Source: JACDAF01 sp036276035 (GTDB lineage: Bacteria > Chloroflexota > Limnocylindria > P2-11E). From it: a stretch of DNA of 10,926 nt. The notes beneath the pieces were generated by a model. It saw nothing but the letters and a program-made list of their open reading frames with translations, was not told the origin of the DNA and ran no database searches. Below, one piece after another: positions 7,822 to 10,926 of this stretch (position 1 is the first letter of the stretch; each line of letters opens with the position of its first letter). The translations under genes were made by a program, and so were the position numbers. The stretch is taken from positions 1-10,926 of the forward strand of contig DASUCM010000126.1 in the NCBI GenBank assembly GCA_036276035.1, read 5' to 3'.

Positions 7822-8561
7822 CCGCGCCCATCGTCGCGACCTGGCTCGGCCGGAGGGAGTACCTCGACGCGTGGCGCCTGCAAGAGGCGGTCGCCTCCCG
7901 CGTCCGTGCCGGGGGTCCCGATCGCCTGCTGCTCCTCGAGCACGACCCCGTCTACACGATCGGCAAGCGTGGCTCGACGGACAACCTTCTCGCGAGCCCG
8001 CGCGAGCTGCGCGAGGCCGGCGCCGCGGTGTACCGCGTCGACCGCGGCGGGGACATCACGTATCACGGCCCCGGTCAGCTCGTCGGCTACCCGCTCATCG
8101 CGCTCGGGGAAGCGCCCGATCTCGTGGCGTACGTCCGTGCGATCGAGGAGGCGCTCATCGACGCGCTCGGGTCGTACGGCGTGAGCGCGCGCCCGGAGCC
8201 CGGGAAGACCGGCGTCTGGGTGGACCTCGACGGCCGGCCCGCGAAGGTCGCCGCGATCGGCGTGCGCGTCTCGCGCGGCGTGTCCTCGCACGGGTTCGCG
8301 TTGAACGTCTCGACGGACCTCGCGGCGTTCGAGCGCATGATCCCGTGCGGTTTCGCGCACGAGGTCGCCTCGCTCGCGCGGCTCGGCGTGCGCGCGGCCC
8401 CGATCGAGGTCGCGCGCCGCTGCGCGCAGTCGCTCGCGGACCGGCTCGGACGCCCGCTCGCGTGGACCGAGGTCGTCGAGCCCGCGCGCGAGGACGAGAT
8501 CGCGGTGGATGCCCCGGTCCGGGCGGCACACGATCTCCTGCGGGACGCCGCGGTCCGCTAG
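7818..8561 (+). CDS. lipB: Lipoyl(octanoyl) transferase, 247 aa
   Basis: It transfers octanoate from acyl carrier protein to the lysine of lipoyl domains, the step before LipA. The family signature RGGDITYHGPGQ is present near residue 75, as are the catalytic Lys143 (RPAKVAAIGV) and Cys177 (IPCGF), plus the SSHGFALNV segment. ATG 7818 overlaps the lipA stop in ATGA. The C-terminal ~30 residues beyond WTEVVEP are acidic and poorly conserved in appearance. It is the last gene of the tightly overlapped block. Downstream, the same reading frame has no further stop before the next gene's ATG 84 bases later. Confidence 0.96.
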   Translation: MTAPIVATWLGRREYLDAWRLQEAVASRVRAGGPDRLLLLEHDPVYTIGKRGSTDNLLASPRELREAGAAVYRVDRGGDITYHGPGQLVGYPLIALGEAPDLVAYVRAIEEALIDALGSYGVSARPEPGKTGVWVDLDGRPAKVAAIGVRVSRGVSSHGFALNVSTDLAAFERMIPCGFAHEVASLARLGVRAAPIEVARRCAQSLADRLGRPLAWTEVVEPAREDEIAVDAPVRAAHDLLRDAAVR

Positions 8562-8645
8562 CGACCGATCGCCGATGGCGCGGTCGGAGCGCGGCCTTCG
8601 AACGCCGGGACCCGCCAGGCGGTCGTCGCGACGCGGGCCGTCCTG

Positions 8646-9071
8646 ATGCTCATCCGGGAAGCGCCGGCGACCGAGCTCACGGTCGCGACGCGCATCCTCG
8701 CCCGCGCGGGCGTGCTCGCTGCGGACGGCCGCATGGCGCTCCTCGTCGGCAGCGAGGTCGTGTACCTGCCCGGCCGCGGGGTGAGCGCCGCGGCGATGAC
8801 GCCGTACGACGTCGCTGCCGTGCGGCTTGCGGACGGGCTCGTCCTCGGGGGCGATCCGCCCGAGGACGCGGAGCGCTACCTCGCGGGGCTGCGCTCGGCC
8901 GGCGCCGCGCGCGCGGCGGCGCTGCGCAGCGACGGCACGCTCGTCACCGCGTCCTCCGCCCGTGAGTGCGTCGCGGCGCTGCTCGGCCGGCCGTACGAGG
9001 ACCTCGAGGCGGAGGCGCGCCTCACGGGCGCGCTGTTCGGCGCATACCCGCCGGGCTCGGAGCTCCGGTAG
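8646..9071 (+). CDS. Small class II aldolase/adducin-like protein without histidines, 141 aa
   Basis: The sequence follows the class II aldolase/adducin pattern: an N-terminal helix plus ARAGVLAADGRMALLVG, then VSAAAMTPYDVAAVRL, a GLVLGGDPPEDAE segment where real aldolases have PSSE, and a C-terminal GALFGAYPP. However, the protein contains no histidine at all, so the zinc-binding HxH...H set of the enzymes is absent, and it is shorter than the usual ~200 residues. It is therefore likely non-catalytic or a divergent relative. ATG 8646 is the first normal start in a frame that is continuous with lipB after lipB's stop. The 84-base gap (8562-8645) shows nothing recognisable. It may be co-transcribed with the lip genes. 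The family assignment is by pattern only. Confidence 0.6.
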   Translation: MLIREAPATELTVATRILARAGVLAADGRMALLVGSEVVYLPGRGVSAAAMTPYDVAAVRLADGLVLGGDPPEDAERYLAGLRSAGAARAAALRSDGTLVTASSARECVAALLGRPYEDLEAEARLTGALFGAYPPGSELR

Positions 9072-9087
9072 GGCGGGTACTACCGGC

Positions 9088-9158
9088 TGGGACCTTTGGT
9101 CTCACCCGAAAGGACGAGCGTCCTATGGCGACGGGCGGGAGCCCGGAGCACCATCGCC
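9088..9158 (+). other. Cluster of three consecutive hairpins in the intergenic region; possible structured leader RNA
   Basis: Hairpin 1 is TGGGACC (9088-9094), loop TTT, GGTCTCA (9098-9104), seven pairs with one wobble. Hairpin 2 is AGGAC (9111-9115), loop GAGC, GTCCT (9120-9124). Hairpin 3 has an outer stem GGCGA (9127-9131) with TCGCC (9154-9158) and an inner stem CGGGC (9132-9136) with GCCCG (9141-9145) closed by a GGGA (GNRA-type) tetraloop. It sits between the aldolase-like gene and a short ORF. There is no run of T, so it is not a standard terminator. Hairpin 1 taken as DNA is also a near-palindrome reminiscent of response-regulator sites of the GGGAC...GTCCC type. I do not recognise a known riboswitch class. 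Confidence 0.4.
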
Positions 9159-9161
9159 GGC

Positions 9162-9368
9162 GTGTTGGGGACGAGGCGGCAAGGCTGGCTGGACGGGCTC
9201 GGACAGCAGCTATCCGGCGGCTCCGGGGAGCCGGTCGAGCGTCTCGACCCGTCCGCGCTCGCGGCGCGCATCGGCATGACCCCCAAGACCGACGCGCCGG
9301 CGCCGGCGCCGAAGAGCCCGCGCAGCGACGGCAACGCGCCCTGGCGGAAGGCGCTCCGCGACCGCTAG
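9162..9368 (+). CDS. Short hypothetical protein, about 68 aa
   Basis: A reading frame of plausible protein character: LDGLGQQLSGGSGEPVERL, a DPSALAARIG segment, a Pro/Ala/Lys-rich stretch and a basic C-terminus (APWRKALRDR). GTG 9162 is the start chosen because the frame's further extension to TTG 9096 would overlap the hairpin cluster. TTG 9165 is equally possible and no good ribosome-binding site decides it. No family is recognised; a small basic, disordered protein is the most that can be said. Its stop overlaps the stop of the opposing gene within CTAG (9365-9368). Confidence 0.4.
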   Translation: MLGTRRQGWLDGLGQQLSGGSGEPVERLDPSALAARIGMTPKTDAPAPAPKSPRSDGNAPWRKALRDR

Positions 9369-9628
9369 CCCGGCGGCTCCCGATCCGGGAGCGACGGCGG
9401 ACCGTCCTCCGCGCCAAGAGCGACCCGCTTCCTCCGCTTGCGCTTCTCGAGCGGCCCGCGCACGTCGAAGCCGAGCGTGAACTGCTCGGTCGCGTGAAGG
9501 AGCGCGTCGACGGGCGCCATGCCGATGACGCGCACGAGGTCGTCATACAGGCGCGTGAAGCGCTCTCGCTCCTCGTCGCCGCGTACGACGTCCGGGAAGG
9601 CCGGCGGCTCGACGCGGCCCGCGGTCAC
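9365..9628 (-). CDS. Short hypothetical protein, 87 aa
   Basis: GTG 9628 overlaps the stop of the upstream GYD-domain gene in GTGA, which supports it being a real, translationally coupled second gene of that unit. The middle (DEERERFTRLYDDLVRVIGMAPVDALLHATEQF) looks like two amphipathic helices. The C-terminus is strongly basic then acidic (LEKRKRRKR, then GAEDGPP). No domain is recognised. Confidence 0.5.
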   Translation of the reverse strand: MTAGRVEPPAFPDVVRGDEERERFTRLYDDLVRVIGMAPVDALLHATEQFTLGFDVRGPLEKRKRRKRVALGAEDGPPSLPDREPPG

Positions 9629-9921
9629 TTCGCCTTCTTGCCGATCGTGCGGATGAACTGCTCGACCGGGATGGCGGAGAGCGTCTCGATGGAGACGGTG
9701 CCGCGCGCGCCGAGGTTGACGGAGATCCGCGCGATGGCGTCGTTGTCCTTCGCCTCGATGATGTTCACGAAGTCGTAGCGGCCCAGGGTCGCGTACTGCG
9801 CGACGACCCGCGCTCCCTGCGCCTCGATCTCCTTGTTCACTTCCTTGATGCGCCGCGGGTTCGACTGCAGCGTCTTGATCCCCGCTGGGCTCACCTTCGT
9901 CAGCAGCACGTATGTCGCCAT
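9625..9921 (-). CDS. GYD domain-containing protein, 98 aa
   Basis: The protein matches the small GYD-domain family (a ferredoxin-like alpha/beta fold of about 95 residues with unknown function). It opens MATYVLLTKVSPAGIKTL, has the family-type GRYD at residues 47-50 followed by FVNIIEAKD, and ends with a Thr/Ser-rich strand and IPVEQFIRTIGKKAK. ATG 9921 is chosen because GGGAGGG lies just upstream at optimal spacing. The frame remains open further upstream but overlaps the divergent DUF2203 gene. It is likely cytoplasmic. It forms a two-gene unit with the following 87-residue gene (GTGA overlap). Confidence 0.88.
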   Translation of the reverse strand: MATYVLLTKVSPAGIKTLQSNPRRIKEVNKEIEAQGARVVAQYATLGRYDFVNIIEAKDNDAIARISVNLGARGTVSIETLSAIPVEQFIRTIGKKAK

Positions 9922-9963
9922 GTCGCCCTCCCCTGGCTCATTCGAGTCCGATACCTTGAGGAT
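9922..9963. promoter_or_regulatory. Divergent intergenic region between GYD and DUF2203 genes
   Basis: Only 42 bases separate the two start codons, so both promoters must lie here or reach into the opposite gene. On the minus side, GGGAGGG is the GYD gene's ribosome-binding site. On the plus side, GAGG (9958-9961) is just 2 bases from ATG 9964, too close for a standard site. The stretch around 9950-9963 is noticeably less GC-rich than its surroundings, which would suit a -10 region. No firm promoter boxes can be assigned. Confidence 0.35.
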
Positions 9964-10287
9964 ATGCCGCATCTCACGCGCGCCGAGGCCGAGGCGCTGC
10001 TGCCGAAGGTGGAGCCGCTGCTCGAGGACCTGCGCCGCCGGGTCGGGGCATTCCGCCGTCAGCCGAGCGATCCCGTGGCGCGCGAGATCCGCGCGCTGCT
10101 CGCGGAGCTGGCCGCTCTCGGGGTCGAGGTGAAGGATCCGGACCAGGGCCTCATCGACTTCCGCACGATGCGGGAGGGACGCGAGGTGTACCTCTGCTGG
10201 AAGCTCGGTGAGGGCGCGCGGATCATGTACTGGCACGACCTCGAGACGGGATACGCGGGCCGGCGGCCGCTGGACCGGCTGAACTAG
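9964..10287 (+). CDS. DUF2203 domain-containing protein, 107 aa
   Basis: It matches the DUF2203 family, of unknown function. It opens with LTRAEAEALLPKVEPLLEDL, has a helical middle, a GVEVKDPDQGLIDF segment, then REVYLCWKLGEG and the C-terminal WHDLETGYAGRRPL typical of the family. The length is that expected for a single domain. No signal peptide or membrane segment is present. It is divergent from the GYD-domain gene. ATG 9964 is preceded by GAGG at very short spacing. Confidence 0.88.
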   Translation: MPHLTRAEAEALLPKVEPLLEDLRRRVGAFRRQPSDPVAREIRALLAELAALGVEVKDPDQGLIDFRTMREGREVYLCWKLGEGARIMYWHDLETGYAGRRPLDRLN

Positions 10288-10303
10288 CGCCGTCCGCAAG
10301 AGA

Positions 10304-10320
10304 GGCGACCGTCTGTCGCC
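10304..10320 (+). terminator. Candidate hairpin after the DUF2203 gene
   Basis: GGCGAC (10304-10309), loop CGTCT, GTCGCC (10315-10320) gives a perfect 6-bp stem 16 bases after the DUF2203 stop. It is followed by ACTTTGGG rather than a T run, so it could slow or end transcription but is not a textbook intrinsic terminator. Confidence 0.3.
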
Positions 10321-10358
10321 ACTTTGGGTACGTCCGTGATGACGTGTCGCTCCCTTAC

Positions 10359-10367
10359 AAGGAGGTG
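10359..10367 (+). promoter_or_regulatory. Full-length Shine-Dalgarno sequence touching the start codon of the LAGLIDADG frame
   Basis: AAGGAGGTG is complementary to the 3' end of 16S rRNA over nine bases. Its last G is the first base of the only normal start codon of the downstream frame (GTG 10367), leaving about one base of spacing instead of the usual 5 to 9. Either the start is unconventional or the gene's 5' end has been altered. Confidence 0.45.
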
Positions 10368-10926
10368 TGGACCGCACGGAGCTGGCGTGGGCGGCAGGGT
10401 TCTTCGACGCGGAGGGCTGGGCGGCGGCGGTGAAGAGCCGCCGCCGCAGGCGGCCGTTCGCGCAGATCAATCAAGCGGATGCGGACGGCGTACCCGAAGT
10501 GCTCACGAGGTTCCGCAATGCGGTCGGTGTCGGGCGCGTGCGTGGACCAAAGCGCGAGGACGGGAAGGTCGACCTGTACCACTGGGTGGCGTCCAGCCGC
10601 TCAGACGTTGCGCGAACGTTCGAGGCACTGTCTCCGTGGCTCGGGCCAGTGAAGCGAGCGCAGGTCGACGCGGCGGTCGGTACTTCCGCGACGTCTGCGC
10701 ACATTCCGTCGAGCGATGAGGAGCTGGCGTGGGCAGCCGGCCTTTTCGACGGGGACGGCTCGACGTGCCTGCTTTGGCATCGGACACATCCGGGCTATCG
10801 GACCTGCGAGATGTCCATCACGCAGACCTCTCGGACAGGCGTACCCGAAGTACTGACGCGGTTCCGCCGCGTTGTCGGACTCGGCCACTTGAATGGCCCG
10901 TCCGGCGGGACCGAGAAGTGGGGACC
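10367..10926 (+). CDS. LAGLIDADG-type homing endonuclease-like protein, two motifs, 3'-truncated by the window edge
   Basis: The frame runs without a stop to the last base (186 codons visible). It carries two LAGLIDADG-like helices: LAWAAGFFDAEGW (residues 6-18, acidic Glu16) and LAWAAGLFDGDGS (120-132, acidic Asp130). Each is followed by a matching segment, VPEVLTRFRNAVGVG (42-56) and VPEVLTRFRRVVGLG (159-173). Residues ~97-106 (SPWLGPVKRAQ) are also typical of this family. In two-motif members, the paired helices form a pseudo-dimer and the last acidic residue of each motif binds the metal for DNA cleavage; both are kept here. There is an Arg-rich stretch at 23-30. Codon choice is less GC-biased than in the operon genes, suggesting transfer. 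It is free-standing downstream of DUF2203. The start is GTG 10367, after a stop at 10340. It could alternatively be a non-cleaving DNA-binding relative. Confidence 0.75.
   Translation, partial: MDRTELAWAAGFFDAEGWAAAVKSRRRRRPFAQINQADADGVPEVLTRFRNAVGVGRVRGPKREDGKVDLYHWVASSRSDVARTFEALSPWLGPVKRAQVDAAVGTSATSAHIPSSDEELAWAAGLFDGDGSTCLLWHRTHPGYRTCEMSITQTSRTGVPEVLTRFRRVVGLGHLNGPSGGTEKWG
10379..10500 (+). repeat. Internal tandem repeat of the LAGLIDADG gene, copy 1
   Basis: It begins with GAGCTGGCGTGGGC (10379-10392) and includes GGCGTACCCGAAGT (10487-10500). Both 14-base blocks recur exactly in copy 2, in the same order and frame, offset by 342 and 351 bases. Confidence 0.75.
10721..10851 (+). repeat. 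Internal tandem repeat of the LAGLIDADG gene, copy 2
   Basis: GAGCTGGCGTGGGC at 10721-10734 and GGCGTACCCGAAGT at 10838-10851 repeat copy 1 exactly. The stretch between them is three codons longer than in copy 1 and has diverged. Protein similarity continues downstream to about 10905. Confidence 0.75.

Noticed and set aside
8966..9778. Plus-strand ORF of 270 codons from within the aldolase-like gene to the GYD gene, including ATG 9125
   Set aside because: It crosses several better-supported genes, and half of it is antisense to the GYD-domain gene. Its composition is Arg/Ala-rich.
10304..10320. Hairpin as a textbook intrinsic terminator
   Set aside because: The stem is good, but no T run follows. 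It is kept only as a weak candidate.
9922..10470. Upstream extension of the GYD gene to a 281-codon minus-strand ORF
   Set aside because: The extension is antisense to the DUF2203 gene, while ATG 9921 has a strong ribosome-binding site and gives the normal family length.
10324..10719. Plus-strand ORF of 131 codons and minus-strand ORFs over 10355-10888
   Set aside because: They compete with the continuous LAGLIDADG frame, which has clear duplicated motifs. These others show none.
1..10926. tRNA, rRNA, CRISPR array or insertion sequence
   Set aside because: I looked for tRNA arms, rRNA-like blocks, regularly spaced repeats and transposase motifs with terminal repeats and saw none. The AAGGAGGTG at 10359 is a ribosome-binding sequence, not rRNA.

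Overview
The window comes from a very GC-rich bacterium. Coding is dense, GTG starts are frequent, and neighbouring genes often overlap by 1 to 4 bases. I cannot name the lineage. The fused E1 enzyme resembles, from memory, the single-chain E1 proteins best known from Bacteroidota, but the base composition fits better a high-GC phylum such as Chloroflexota or a related uncultivated group. That placement is inference only.

Layout. Positions 1-660 hold the 3' part of an unrecognised gene (+) that converges on an unrecognised gene (-, 657-1091). From 1148 a tightly packed (+) operon runs to 8561: an alpha/beta hydrolase, a fused alpha-beta E1 of a 2-oxo acid dehydrogenase, a second free-standing E1 beta subunit, a lipoyl-bearing E2 acyltransferase, lipoyl synthase (lipA) and lipoyl(octanoyl) transferase (lipB). 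After 84 bases comes a small class II aldolase-like protein that has no histidine. Positions 9072-9161 hold three consecutive hairpins in front of a short ORF (to 9368). On the (-) strand, 9921 to 9365 encodes a GYD-domain protein and a short unrecognised protein. A DUF2203 protein (9964-10287) diverges from them. The last 560 bases are an open, window-truncated reading frame with two LAGLIDADG-type motifs in a tandem duplication.

How the genes work together. E1 decarboxylates a 2-oxo acid (branched-chain type is the best guess from the E1 beta sequence). E2 carries the acyl group on a lipoyl-lysine and passes it to CoA. LipB attaches octanoate to the E2 lysine and LipA inserts the two sulfurs. 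The operon therefore encodes most of the complex plus its own cofactor maturation. E3 (dihydrolipoamide dehydrogenase) and a separate E1 alpha are not in the window.

Most worth a second look: (1) the duplicated LAGLIDADG frame at the right edge, with an odd ribosome-binding site; (2) the pairing of a fused E1 with an extra E1 beta; (3) the fused E1's thiamine-diphosphate motif, where the expected Mg-binding Asp is Asn; (4) the three-hairpin intergenic element at 9088-9158.
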